Assembly: GCF_025630775.1 (NCBI RefSeq)
Contig: NZ_JAOSZE010000006.1
Coordinates: 124,001 to 188,000 of the forward strand
DNA: 64,000 nt
Reading direction: 5' to 3'
Source of the DNA: Actinoplanes sp. KI2
Lineage (GTDB): Bacteria > Actinomycetota > Actinomycetes > Mycobacteriales > Micromonosporaceae
Of the stretch, positions 1 through 8,747 are shown piece by piece. Numbering within the stretch: position 1 is the stretch's first letter; the number at the start of each line of letters is the position of its first letter. The notes under the pieces were generated by a model. That model did not search any database. It was not told the DNA's origin and saw only the letters and a list, made by a program, of their open reading frames with translations. The position numbers and the translations under genes were made by a program.

Positions 1-1878
1 CCGTTCCAGGACCGGATCGTCGCCTGCCTGCGCGACGGGCTGGCCGACCTGGCACACGACGACGGCGCCGAGATCACCGCCCGGGCGCTGCTGATCCGCC
101 AGCCGCGGATCTTCACCGAGGAGCCGGCCGTGGTGCCCCGGATCCGGGCCGGGCACACCATCGTCGTGCTCAACCAGCCGCCCGGCGACGAACGGCACGC
201 CCAGTGCTACTACGTCTTCGAGGAGGTACGCGCGCGGGTCGAGCGGCTGTTCGGCGACGCCGTCTGGGCCCCGATCAGCACCCAGGTGCGCGACAACGTC
301 CTGCAGGTCGCGCCCGGGATCGCGCTGCCGGACACCGACTGGCACGAGATCATCGACGTCGCCGACTGGCAGGTCGAGCACCGCCGTGAGCCCGGCGAGA
401 TCCCGGTGCTCGGCCGGCACGGCCGGCCCGATCCGGTGAAGTGGCCGCGCGACCCGGCCGAGCTGCTGCAGGCCTACCCGGACTCGCCCGACTTCAAGGT
501 GCGCATCCTCGGCGGGGGCGAGATCGGCGTACACCGGCTCGGCCGGCTGCCGCGGTCCTGGGAGGTGATCGAGTTCGGCGCCGAGTCGCCCCGCGAGTTC
601 CTGGCCGGGCTCGACTTCTTCGTCTACTTCCACGACCCGGACTGGCGCGAGGCGTTCGGCCGGACCATCCTCGAGGCGATGGCCAGCGGGGTGCCGGTGA
701 TCGTCGGGCCGCACTTTCGGGCGATCTTCGGGGACGCGGCGCTCTACTGCGAGCCGGCCGGCGTCCGCGAGGTGGTCCGCCGGCTGCACCACGACCGGGA
801 CGCGTACGACGACCAGGTCGAGCGGGCCCGCCGATTCGTGGCCGACCAGTTCGGCAGCGCCTCGCACGTCGCCCGGCTCGCCTCGCTCGGCGTCCTGCCG
901 CTGTCCCGGCCGCCGAGGGCGCTCGTCCGCTCCCGGGAGAAGCCCAAGGCCCGGCGGGTCCTCATGGTGGGCGACGACGTGGCCCGCTTCCGGGCGATCG
1001 CCCGGCGCCTGCCGAAGGGCCTCGAGGCGGTCGTGGTCGGCACCGCGAGCCTGGCCCAGGCACACGCCGCCGGCCTGCTCACCGAATACCTGCCGGGCGC
1101 CGCCGACCTGGGCGTGCCGCCGGCCCGCTGGCCCCGATTCGTCCGCGACCGGCTGCGCCACCTGGTCGAGCTGTACCGCCCGCGGGCCGTGCTGGTCGGC
1201 GGGCTGCCGCACGACGGGATCCTGGACGCGGTCCGGGAGAACCCGGCGACCCGATGGCTGTGGCTGCGCCCGGCGATGTGGCGGCGCGGCGCCGGCGGCG
1301 AGTGGGCGGCCCGCGGCCTCACCTTCGCCGGCATCCTCGAGCCCGGCGAGTTCGCGGCGGCCGGGGACGAGGGGTGGACCACCACCGCCCGGCACGGCGT
1401 GTCCACGGTGGATCCGATCATCGACCTGCCGGACCGGATCGCCCGCCGGGCCGGCGATCTGACGCTGCTCTGCCGAGGCGTCGAGGCCACCCTGCCCGGC
1501 TTCCGCGCCGTCGAGGCCACCGGGGCCGAGCTGGGCGAGGTCACCGTGGCCGTGTCGCGGGCCGACTACACCAACTTCCACGAGCTGATCAGCGCCCGGG
1601 TGCCGACCGTCTTCGTGCCCGACCCGGCGGCGCCGGACGACGAGCTGGCCCGGGCCCGGTTCGCGGCCGCCGCCGGGGTCGCCGCGTACGCCACTGACGA
1701 CGAGGCCGCCGCCACCGAGCTGGAGCGGCTCGCCGACCCGGCGGTCCGGGAGGCGCTGAGCCGGCGCTGCGCCGAGCTGTCGTTCGGCAACGGCGCCGGG
1801 GACGCGGCCGCCTGGCTCGCCGGCTTCACCCGGGAGGCCACATCTACCTGGGAGGGAAGGCGTGTCGGAAACCGATGA
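1..1878 (+). CDS. Two-domain glycosyltransferase, 5' partial
   Basis: The frame is open from base 1, so the 625 visible residues are the C-terminal part of a longer protein; the possible start at 130 is internal. The first ~300 residues resemble a GT-B family 4 enzyme, with the E-x7-E signature in EAFGRTILEAMASGVPVI (from base 649). The second half resembles a MurG/UGT-type GT-B domain. The full-length paralogue is at 5807-8074. Compared with it, this second domain lacks about six residues that contain the GMGHLTR glycine motif (near base 965) and about 48 residues further on (bases ~1400-1560), so only the first domain looks catalytic. It overlaps the next gene by 17 bases. Family assignment is by motif; donor and acceptor sugars are unknown. 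Confidence 0.8.
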   Translation, partial: PFQDRIVACLRDGLADLAHDDGAEITARALLIRQPRIFTEEPAVVPRIRAGHTIVVLNQPPGDERHAQCYYVFEEVRARVERLFGDAVWAPISTQVRDNVLQVAPGIALPDTDWHEIIDVADWQVEHRREPGEIPVLGRHGRPDPVKWPRDPAELLQAYPDSPDFKVRILGGGEIGVHRLGRLPRSWEVIEFGAESPREFLAGLDFFVYFHDPDWREAFGRTILEAMASGVPVIVGPHFRAIFGDAALYCEPAGVREVVRRLHHDRDAYDDQVERARRFVADQFGSASHVARLASLGVLPLSRPPRALVRSREKPKARRVLMVGDDVARFRAIARRLPKGLEAVVVGTASLAQAHAAGLLTEYLPGAADLGVPPARWPRFVRDRLRHLVELYRPRAVLVGGLPHDGILDAVRENPATRWLWLRPAMWRRGAGGEWAARGLTFAGILEPGEFAAAGDEGWTTTARHGVSTVDPIIDLPDRIARRAGDLTLLCRGVEATLPGFRAVEATGAELGEVTVAVSRADYTNFHELISARVPTVFVPDPAAPDDELARARFAAAAGVAAYATDDEAAATELERLADPAVREALSRRCAELSFGNGAGDAAAWLAGFTREATSTWEGRRVGNR

Positions 1879-2464
1879 CCTGTCGCTGGCCCGCTGGGAG
1901 GTGGCGACGCTGACCGGCCGCCTGCGCTGGCTGGAGGCCGAGCGGGACGCCGCGGTCGAGGACCGGGATCGGCATCAGCAGCAGGCGGCGACCCTGCGGG
2001 GCAGCCCGTCCTACCGGCTCGGGCGGGCGCTGGTCGAGCTGGCCCGGCACCCGGTGGGAGTCGCCGGCCGGGCGGCCCGGCGCATCCGGCACGGCCGGCG
2101 GCCGCCACCACGCCGTCGGCCGCCGGTCGGCTCGGTGCCGGCCCTGGTCTACGTCGCCGTCGGTCTCGACGGCGCCGCCTCGCACGCGCTGGTGCGGGCG
2201 TTGCGGCAGCGGATCGTGGTGGACGGCGACCACCTGCCGGTGCTGGTCACCGACCAGCCGGAGCTGCGCGGTCTGCAGGTGCCGGGCGTGGTGCTCGAGT
2301 ATCTGCCCGACCCGGAGACGTGGCGACGGCACGATCCCGGCGCCGGCTGGGAGGCGATGCTGGCCGGGCGGATCGCTCAGCTCTGCCGCGACCACGGCGC
2401 GGCCGGCACGGTGGTGATCGACCCCCGGGACCCGCCCACCCTGGCACGCCTGCTGAGTAACTGA
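1862..2464 (+). CDS. Coiled-coil/alpha-beta partner protein of the glycosyltransferase
   Basis: A 200-residue protein of unknown function. The GTG start at 1862 is preceded by a strong purine-rich ribosome binding site (GGGAGGGAAGG, 1850-1860) and lies inside the end of the glycosyltransferase gene, so the two are translationally coupled. Residues ~1-45 are charged and heptad-like (coiled coil), followed by a SYRLGRAL motif often seen in polysaccharide proteins, an Arg-rich linker, and a C-terminal ~105-residue alpha/beta region (LVYVAVGLD to the end). A paralogue at 8076-8747 sits in the same position behind the second glycosyltransferase. The conserved pairing suggests that it docks or scaffolds the enzyme; this is inference. 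Confidence 0.8.
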   Translation: MSETDDLSLARWEVATLTGRLRWLEAERDAAVEDRDRHQQQAATLRGSPSYRLGRALVELARHPVGVAGRAARRIRHGRRPPPRRRPPVGSVPALVYVAVGLDGAASHALVRALRQRIVVDGDHLPVLVTDQPELRGLQVPGVVLEYLPDPETWRRHDPGAGWEAMLAGRIAQLCRDHGAAGTVVIDPRDPPTLARLLSN

Positions 2465-2490
2465 CCGCGCGGCGGCCTCGTTGGCGCGGT

Positions 2491-4062
2491 GTGACCGTCG
2501 TCGTCCCGAGGCCGCGGACCGCGATGCGCTTCGTCGTCGCCCGGCCGCCGATCGGCTTCCTCTGGCGGCGCGCGTTGCTGCGGGCCGCGTTGGCGCCGCT
2601 GGTCGTGTTGGCACCGATCGTGGCGCTCGCGCCGACCGCCGACCACAAGTACAACGTGTACTGGCACGGTGGACTCTTCCGGGACGACCCGCTGCGGATC
2701 GTCCCGGACACGCTCGACTCGTTGCCGAGCTACCTGCGCAACGGCAACTTCCGGCCACTCGGGCGGATGCTGGAGAAGCTGGTCGACCTGGCCGCGTACG
2801 CGCTCGGCGAGGTCGGCGTGCCGGCCAACGTCGGCCTGCGCGTCGTGTCGATCGCCGCGGCGATGCTGCTCGGGGTGGCCGTCCTGGTGCTGGCCGAGAG
2901 CGTGGTGGCCCGCGGCCGGCTGTTCCGCGCCGAACCGTCCACGGTGGCCGCGGTGGCGCCGTTCGCGTTCGCCGCCGGCCTGGTGGCGGCCGGCCGGTCG
3001 AGCCCGGTGGTGCTGTTCGGCGGCCTGTACTTCACGACCGCCGCGGTGGTGCTGCTGGTGGCGGCGGCGATCGCGCGGATCGGCCGGATCCGGGCCTGGC
3101 AGCTGCCGCTGCTGGTGGCGGCGGGCGCCGCGCTGGCCGCCTTCAACGAACTCACCTACCTGACGCTGCCCCTGGCCACGGTCGCGGTGGCGGCGCGCGG
3201 CCGGTGGGTGCTCGGCCAGGCCTGGCGGCGGATCGGCACGGCCGCGCCCGCCCGCGCGCTCGGCGCCCTCGGGCTGGGCTTCCTGCCGGTCTTCGGCACG
3301 GTCCGGCTGGTCATCAAGTCCTACTGCGACACCGGCCCGTGCTATCCCGCCTCCGACGTCGCCCTCGGCTCCGCGGTGGCCAAGACCTTTCCGGTACGCC
3401 TGATCGCGTGGTTTCCGCCTCTGGAGTGGCAGAGCGCGGTGCGCGGCGGCGGGGCGCTCTCCGGCCTGACCCTGGCCCTGGCGCTGGCCGCCCTGGCCGC
3501 GCTCGCCTGGACCGCGCTGCGTGACCTGCGCCGGCTCGGCGCCCTCGGCCGGCCCGCCGCCGCGGCCCTGGTGGTGGTCGCCCTCGCCCTGGTCGCGCTC
3601 GGCGCCGGCCTGGCCGCGCTGAGCGCCGACGTGCAGCACTTGGTGGCCGCGCACCGCTGGGGGCAGGGCTGGCGGGACACCGCGGTCGTCGCGCCCGGCG
3701 GCGCCCTGCTGCTGGCCGGCGCCGCCCACCTGGCCGGGCCGCGCCGGGTGCTGCTCGGCGGTCTGATCGCCGTGCTGGTGGCCGGGTGCGCGGTCACCGC
3801 CACGGTGAACAAGCGCTTCCGGGACACGATGCTGCAATCGCCGGTCGCGCGGCTCGACGACCGGCTCGCCCAGGAGGTCGCCGACTTCGATCCGACCCCG
3901 GCCGGTGCGGCCCGCCGCTGCGCGCTGCGCACCGAGTTCCTCGCGCTCAACCCGGGCGGCCGGACGCCGGCCCGGCGCTTCGACGTCTCCTTCGATGCGG
4001 CCGCCCGGCAGCGGGCCGGGCAACCGTTCTGCCCCGTAACCGGCTCGGGGCAAGGGCGTTGA
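2491..4062 (+). CDS. Polytopic membrane protein, possible GT-C-like glycosyltransferase
   Basis: A 523-residue membrane protein with about ten hydrophobic segments. The first loop after TM1 carries DHKYNVYW and, further on, NGNFRPLGRMLE, both kept in the paralogue at 10829-12355. The C-terminal ~85 residues follow the last TM and should face outside, with a conserved RRCAL and a terminal FCP cysteine; another Cys pair (CDTGPC) lies in a mid-protein loop. An acidic residue just after TM1 in a long first extracytoplasmic loop is typical of lipid-linked-sugar GT-C enzymes, so that fold is proposed as inference only. The start is GTG 2491; ATG 2524 is an alternative and neither has a good ribosome binding site. 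Confidence 0.82.
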   Translation: MTVVVPRPRTAMRFVVARPPIGFLWRRALLRAALAPLVVLAPIVALAPTADHKYNVYWHGGLFRDDPLRIVPDTLDSLPSYLRNGNFRPLGRMLEKLVDLAAYALGEVGVPANVGLRVVSIAAAMLLGVAVLVLAESVVARGRLFRAEPSTVAAVAPFAFAAGLVAAGRSSPVVLFGGLYFTTAAVVLLVAAAIARIGRIRAWQLPLLVAAGAALAAFNELTYLTLPLATVAVAARGRWVLGQAWRRIGTAAPARALGALGLGFLPVFGTVRLVIKSYCDTGPCYPASDVALGSAVAKTFPVRLIAWFPPLEWQSAVRGGGALSGLTLALALAALAALAWTALRDLRRLGALGRPAAAALVVVALALVALGAGLAALSADVQHLVAAHRWGQGWRDTAVVAPGGALLLAGAAHLAGPRRVLLGGLIAVLVAGCAVTATVNKRFRDTMLQSPVARLDDRLAQEVADFDPTPAGAARRCALRTEFLALNPGGRTPARRFDVSFDAAARQRAGQPFCPVTGSGQGR

Positions 4063-4071
4063 GGTGGTGTG

Positions 4072-5082
4072 ATGATGAGCCGTTTGCGGAAACTCAACCG
4101 CCGCCAGGCGACCGTGCTGGCCGCCGCGGCCGTGCTCGGCCTAGCGGTGGTCGGCAGCGCGCTCACCGGGCAGCTCGGGCTCGCGCTCGGCCTGCTCGGG
4201 ATCTTCCTCGCCGGGACGGTCGCCGGCCTGCTGTTCGTCCTGCACCGGCTGGCTCAGCTGTTCGCGCTGCAGCGGACGCACCAGCGGGACGTCCGGAAGG
4301 TGCTCGACCACACCCAGCGCCGGCTGCTCGGCGCCGTCGAGGAGATGCTGCTGACCGCCGGCGACCGGCACCGGGAGATCACCGACAAGCTGGCCGCACA
4401 GCAGAGGGGCTCGGCCAACGGTGTCGACCGGCTGCTGCGCGCGCAGACCGCCGAGGTGGAGGCGCTCTTCCAGCTGTTCGACGGGTTCACGCCGCGGGCG
4501 CCGATGCCGTCCTCGGGCGGGTTCGCACTCAACCCGACCGACCTGCTCGACGTGCTGCACCTGGTGCAGACCCGCCGGCCGAAGCTGGTGCTGGAGCTGG
4601 GCAGCGGCACGTCGACGGTGTGGATCGCGTACGCCCTGCAGAGGTGCGGCGGCCGGCTGGTGTCGCTCGACCACGACCCCGGATACGCCGAGAAGACCCG
4701 GGCGATGCTGGCCGCGCACGGCCTCACCGAGGTGGCCGAGGTGCGGGACGCCCCGCTGCGACCGGTGCTGCTCGACGGCCGCAGCTTCCCGTGGTACGAC
4801 ACCGACGCGGTGACCGACCTGGACGGGGTGGACATGCTGCTGATCGACGGTCCGCCGGAGAAGACCGGGCCGGACGCCCGCTACCCGGCGATGCGGGTGC
4901 TCGAGGACAAGCTGGCCGACGCGGCCACGGTGGTCTTCGACGACGCGCACCGCAAGGACGAGCAGCAGGCGCTGCGCAAGTGGGTGGAGACGATCGGAGG
5001 CCTCACCGAAGAAGGTGAGGCCCCCGGGCGGCATGCCGTGCTGTCCTACCGGCGCGTGGTGCGCCAGATGGCGGCGCAATGA
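4072..5082 (+). CDS. Membrane-anchored class I SAM-dependent methyltransferase
   Basis: About 336 residues. The N-terminus has two hydrophobic helices (residues ~12-60), then a basic, heptad-rich stretch, then a Rossmann methyltransferase of the Methyltransf_24 type: motif I LELGSGTSTVW (~residue 178), the acidic motif II end in SLDHD, motif III region DMLLIDGPP and a late VVFDDAH. The substrate is unknown; its place in the polysaccharide locus suggests sugar or lipid-carrier O-methylation. Starts at 4069 (GTG), 4072 and 4075 (both ATG) are all possible; GGTGG at 4063 best fits 4075. The gene runs tail-to-tail into the CAP gene with one base between stop codons. Confidence 0.82.
   Translation: MMSRLRKLNRRQATVLAAAAVLGLAVVGSALTGQLGLALGLLGIFLAGTVAGLLFVLHRLAQLFALQRTHQRDVRKVLDHTQRRLLGAVEEMLLTAGDRHREITDKLAAQQRGSANGVDRLLRAQTAEVEALFQLFDGFTPRAPMPSSGGFALNPTDLLDVLHLVQTRRPKLVLELGSGTSTVWIAYALQRCGGRLVSLDHDPGYAEKTRAMLAAHGLTEVAEVRDAPLRPVLLDGRSFPWYDTDAVTDLDGVDMLLIDGPPEKTGPDARYPAMRVLEDKLADAATVVFDDAHRKDEQQALRKWVETIGGLTEEGEAPGRHAVLSYRRVVRQMAAQ
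4999..5022 (-). terminator. Perfect hairpin inside the methyltransferase 3' end, likely terminator of the convergent CAP gene
   Basis: GGCCTCACC (4999-5007) and GGTGAGGCC (5014-5022) form a perfect 9-bp stem with a 6-base loop. It lies inside the coding end of the methyltransferase but only ~62 bases downstream of the stop of the minus-strand CAP gene, where a terminator for that gene is expected. There is no T-run, as is common in actinomycetes. Confidence 0.4.
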
Positions 5083-5083
5083 C

Positions 5084-5572
5084 TCAGTAGCCGAACTCCT
5101 GGGTGAAGTACGGGGTGCCGCTCTTCGCGTACACCGTGCCGGCGCCGATCGTGGTGGCCTTGCAGTTGAGGATGTTGGCGCGGTGCTCGGGGCTCTTCAT
5201 CCAGGCCGTCACCACGGCGGCGCCGGTGCGGTAGCCGTACGCGATGTTCTCGCCGGCCGGCTGCTTGTAGCCCGCCGCCTTCTGCCGGGCCACGAAGGTG
5301 GATCCGCCGCTGCCGGTGTGGCTGAACGCGCCGGTCTTGGCCATGTAGGCGCTGTGCACCCGGGCCGCCTTGGTCAGCCGCGCGTCGAGGTGCAGCGCCT
5401 TCTTGCAGCCGTTGGCGACGCGCTGCTTGTTGGTCAGGTAGACGATGTCGCCCTGCAGCTTGGTCTCGCTCACCACCGCAGCGTTCGCCGGCGTCGCAAC
5501 CGCGACCAGGCCGAGCATGGTGGCGGGGATCATGGCGATCAGGGCCAGACGCTTGGCGATCTTGGTGCGCAT
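5084..5572 (-). CDS. Secreted CAP (SCP/PR-1 type) domain protein
   Basis: A 162-residue exported protein. A Sec signal peptide (basic N-terminus MRTKIAKR, hydrophobic core, ANA cleavage site near residue 31) precedes a CAP domain with bacterial family hallmarks: TNKQRVANGCKKALHLDARLTKAARVHS, later GENIAYGY, and SPEHRANILNC. Two cysteines may form a disulfide. It starts at ATG 5572 with AAGGGAG just upstream. CAP proteins act extracellularly and their biochemical role is often unknown. The gene points away from the second glycosyltransferase unit and is probably expressed alone from the 234-base intergenic region. Confidence 0.9.
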   Translation of the reverse strand: MRTKIAKRLALIAMIPATMLGLVAVATPANAAVVSETKLQGDIVYLTNKQRVANGCKKALHLDARLTKAARVHSAYMAKTGAFSHTGSGGSTFVARQKAAGYKQPAGENIAYGYRTGAAVVTAWMKSPEHRANILNCKATTIGAGTVYAKSGTPYFTQEFGY

Positions 5573-5806
5573 CAGTCGAACTCCCTTGTTCGGTGTGGGC
5601 GGACGCGAAAGTTACCGCCGGGTTCACCGACATAGTTCGACTCCATCCGAGACCCGATGACCCGGTAGCGGTTGCCTTGCCGGGGCCTCTGGGTTGCCGG
5701 ACGGTTGACGGCGCCCGAGGGGTGCGGGCCGGTTGCCGTCACGGTGCGTACCGGTTTCTCGTTGAGGTTTTGGGGCCCTTCCACGCCGACCTAGGGAGAT
5801 CACCGC
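5573..5806. promoter_or_regulatory. Divergent intergenic region, CAP gene / glycosyltransferase
   Basis: A 234-base gene-free stretch that must hold the promoters of both divergent genes. The ribosome binding site AGGGAGA (5793-5799) fits the GTG start at 5807. A TTGACG at 5705 could be a -35 but has no fitting -10. On the minus strand, TAACTT (complement of 5609-5614) is a weak -10 candidate. No convincing operator was seen. Confidence 0.35.
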
Positions 5807-8074
5807 GTGCCCGTGACCGTCCATGACGTGGCGATCCTTTCCGACTTCCGCTACCCCGGGGGCACCTCGGCCAGCATCGCGGCGGAGGTGCAGGCGCAGG
5901 CCGAGGCCGCGCTCTCCACCGTCCTGGTGCACGTGCCGTCGCCGCACCAGCCCAAGACCCTGCCGTTCAGCCCGCGGATCAGCGAGCTGCTGCGGGACGG
6001 GATGGCCACGCTCGCCCGTCAAGATGGGCCTTCAGTCGATTCAAGGGCGGCGGCGGGGTGGTCGGACGGGGAGCCGATCGAGTGCAAGCTGCTGCTCATA
6101 CGCCAGCCGCGGATCTTCACCGAGGACCTGGCCGTCCTCCCGCGCATCCGCGCCGAGCGGGTCGTCATGGTGATCAACCAACCGCCCGGCGACGCCGGCA
6201 ACCCGTTCCGCTACTACGACTTCGCGGCGGTACGCGACCGGGTGCACCGCTACTTCGGCCCGCGGGTGGAGTGGGCGCCGATCAGCTCCCAGGTGCGCGA
6301 CCAGGTGCGCCACGTCGAGCCCGACGCCCGGCTGGCCGGCGCCGACTGGCACGAGATCATCGACGTGGCGCACTGGTGGCGGGACCGGGACGGCTTCGTC
6401 GGCGACGTGCCGGTGATCGGCCGGCACGGGCGGGCCGACGCGGTGAAGTGGCCGCGCGACCCGGACGAGATCCTGCGCGCCTATCCGGCGACCGACGACT
6501 TCCGGGTACGCGTGCTGGGCGGCGGCGAGATCGCGGTGCGCCGCCTCGGTCACCGGCCGGACAACTGGGACGTGGTCCCGTTCGGTGCCGAGTCGCCCGA
6601 GGAGTTCCTGCGCACCATCGACTTCTTCGTCTACTTCCACGACCCCGACCTGGTCGAGGCGTTCGGCCGGACCATCCTCGAGGCGATGGCCAGCGGCGTC
6701 CCGGTCATCATCGGCGAGCACTTCCGGCCCACCTTCGCCGGCGCCGCGCTCTACGGCACGCCGGCCGACGTGCCCGGCCTGGTCCGCGAGCTGTACGCCG
6801 ACCCGGCCCGCTACCGCGCGGTGGCCGGCCGGGCCCGTGAGTTCGCCGAGCACCGGTACGGCCACCAGTCCCACCTGACCCGGCTGGCCACCCTCGGCAT
6901 CCGGCCGCGCATCTCGCCCTCGGCCGCCGACCGGCGGGTCCTGCCGGCGCCTGAAGTCTCCGCGCCGTCCGCCGGATCGGGCGCCCGTGGCGACACCGCC
7001 CGCCGGGTTCTCATGGTCAGCGACAACGGCGCGGGCATGGGCCACCTCACCCGGCTCATGGCTATCGCCCGGCGGCTGCCCGACGGCCACTCCGCGGTGA
7101 TCGCCACCCAGTCGTACGCGGCCTCGGTCGCCCACGGCGAGGGCTTCCTCACCGAGTACATCCCGTCCCGCAAGGTGTTGCAGGCCGCGCATCCACGGTG
7201 GACCGCCCTGCTGCGCGACCGGCTGGCCCACCTCATCGACCTGCACGAGCCGGCCGTGGTCGCGGTCGACTGCCTGCCGCACGCCGGGATCGTCGAGGCG
7301 GTTCGCGACCACCCCTGGCTGATCTGGGTGTGGGTGCGCCGGGCCATGTGGCAGCGTGGCGTCGGCGTCGACTGGATCACCGAGGGCAAGGTCTTCGACC
7401 ACGTGCTCGAGCCGGGCGAGTTCGCCGCCGTGGTCGACGAGGGCCCGACGGTCGCCGACCGGCCCCGGGCCGTGCAGGTCGAGCCGATCACGTTTCTCGA
7501 CGAGAGCGAGCTGCTGACCCGGGAGGCGGCCCGGACCGAGCTCGACCTGGACGACCGGCCCGCCGCCCTGCTGCAACTGGGCGCCGGCAACATCAACGAC
7601 ATCTCCTCGCCGACCGCCCGGATCTGCCGGCACCTGACCGAGCGCGGCTTCCAGCTGGTGCTCGCCGAGTCGACGATCGCGACCACCCCGCTGCCCCGGA
7701 TCGCCGGTGTCAAGGTGGTGAAGCTCTACCCGGTCAGCCGCTACCTGCGGGCGTTCGACCTCACGGTCAGCGCGGCCGGCTACAACTCGTTCCACGAGCA
7801 GATCGGCTTCGGCATCCCCACGGTGTTCCTGCCGAACGCCGCGACCCGGCTCGACGACCAGGTCGGCCGGGCCCGGTTCGCGGCGGCCACCGGGGTGGCA
7901 CTCAGCGTCGAGGACCCGTCCACCGGGGAGCTCGAGGAGGTGCTCGACCAGGCCGCCCGGCCGGAGGTGCGGGCCGGGCTCGTGCACCGCTGCCGGGAGC
8001 TGACATTCGAGAACGGCGGCGGCGCGGCCGCCGCGTGGCTGAGCGGGCTGCGGTCCCGCCGACACGGAGGCTGA
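5807..8074 (+). CDS. Two-domain glycosyltransferase (GT4-like plus MurG/UGT-like)
   Basis: A 755-residue, probably cytoplasmic protein with two complete GT-B domains. Domain 1 starts with SDFRYPGGTSASIAAE (donor-side loop of GT4 enzymes) and has EAFGRTILEAMASGVPVI near residue 283. Domain 2 starts near residue 400 with SDNGAGMGHLTR, the glycine-rich acceptor/lipid-side motif of MurG-like enzymes, followed by LQLGAGNIND (~residue 589) and a GYNSFHE...PTVFLP donor-site block. Two transfer activities on one chain could add successive sugars to a lipid-linked or surface glycan. Start GTG 5807 has AGGGAGA seven bases upstream. It is the intact paralogue of the gene at 1-1878; substrates are not predictable. 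Confidence 0.85.
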   Translation: MPVTVHDVAILSDFRYPGGTSASIAAEVQAQAEAALSTVLVHVPSPHQPKTLPFSPRISELLRDGMATLARQDGPSVDSRAAAGWSDGEPIECKLLLIRQPRIFTEDLAVLPRIRAERVVMVINQPPGDAGNPFRYYDFAAVRDRVHRYFGPRVEWAPISSQVRDQVRHVEPDARLAGADWHEIIDVAHWWRDRDGFVGDVPVIGRHGRADAVKWPRDPDEILRAYPATDDFRVRVLGGGEIAVRRLGHRPDNWDVVPFGAESPEEFLRTIDFFVYFHDPDLVEAFGRTILEAMASGVPVIIGEHFRPTFAGAALYGTPADVPGLVRELYADPARYRAVAGRAREFAEHRYGHQSHLTRLATLGIRPRISPSAADRRVLPAPEVSAPSAGSGARGDTARRVLMVSDNGAGMGHLTRLMAIARRLPDGHSAVIATQSYAASVAHGEGFLTEYIPSRKVLQAAHPRWTALLRDRLAHLIDLHEPAVVAVDCLPHAGIVEAVRDHPWLIWVWVRRAMWQRGVGVDWITEGKVFDHVLEPGEFAAVVDEGPTVADRPRAVQVEPITFLDESELLTREAARTELDLDDRPAALLQLGAGNINDISSPTARICRHLTERGFQLVLAESTIATTPLPRIAGVKVVKLYPVSRYLRAFDLTVSAAGYNSFHEQIGFGIPTVFLPNAATRLDDQVGRARFAAATGVALSVEDPSTGELEEVLDQAARPEVRAGLVHRCRELTFENGGGAAAAWLSGLRSRRHGG

Positions 8075-8075
8075 C

Positions 8076-8747
8076 GTGAGCAACGTCAAGATGCCCGACC
8101 GGCCCGTGGCGCTGGACGCGCCCGAGCGGGCCCGCTGGGAACTGGCCGCGATGGCCGGCCGGATGCGCACGCTGGAAGCCCGGCTCGCCGAGGAACAGCA
8201 GAGCGCCGAGGCCGCGCGCAAGGAGCTCGACCGCGAGCGGCGCCGGTTGGAACGGCTGCGGCACAGCGAGTCCTATCGCCTGGGCTTCGGGCTGGTGTCG
8301 CTGGTCAAGGACCCGGTGCACACCGTGCCGCGGGTGAGCCGGGCGGTCCTGCGCCGGCTGCGTGGCCGGCGCCGGGGCCGATCCGACGCCGACCGCCAGG
8401 TGCCCTCGGCCGCGCAGCGACCGCCCACCCACCTGTACGTCGCGATCGGCCTGGACATCGCGGCGGTCCGCGAGTTCGTCCTGACCCTCCGGCAGCGCCT
8501 GCTGGTGAACCCGGACCACCGCCCGGTGGTGGTGACCGACTGCTCGTCGTTCGCGCTGCTCCGGGACCTCGGCGTGCTGATCGAGTACCTGCCGGACCGG
8601 GCCACCTGGGACCGGCACCGCCCGGACCGGCCCTGGGACGGCATGCTCACCAAGCGCCTGAACCGCCTGTACCGGGACCACGACACGGCCCGCACCATCA
8701 TCGTGGACGCCGCCCAGCCGCCCACGCTGGCCGACCTACTTCGTTGA
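8076..8747 (+). CDS. Coiled-coil/alpha-beta partner protein, second copy
   Basis: A 223-residue paralogue of the protein at 1862-2464. The N-terminal ~75 residues are strongly charged with Glu/Arg heptads (LEARLAEEQQSAEAARKELD), then SESYRLGFGLV, a basic linker of Arg/Gly residues, and a conserved C-terminal domain (LYVAIGLDIAA... IEYLPDRATWDRH... DAAQPPTLADLL). It begins one base after the glycosyltransferase stop with GGAGG upstream, so it is co-translated. Its end overlaps the convergent acyltransferase gene by 12 bases. Function unknown; the strict pairing with the glycosyltransferase in both copies argues for a physical partner. Confidence 0.82.
   Translation: MSNVKMPDRPVALDAPERARWELAAMAGRMRTLEARLAEEQQSAEAARKELDRERRRLERLRHSESYRLGFGLVSLVKDPVHTVPRVSRAVLRRLRGRRRGRSDADRQVPSAAQRPPTHLYVAIGLDIAAVREFVLTLRQRLLVNPDHRPVVVTDCSSFALLRDLGVLIEYLPDRATWDRHRPDRPWDGMLTKRLNRLYRDHDTARTIIVDAAQPPTLADLLR

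Noticed and set aside
6041-8221. 726-codon minus-strand open frame opposite the second glycosyltransferase
   Set aside because: Antisense shadow with low-complexity composition and no motif.
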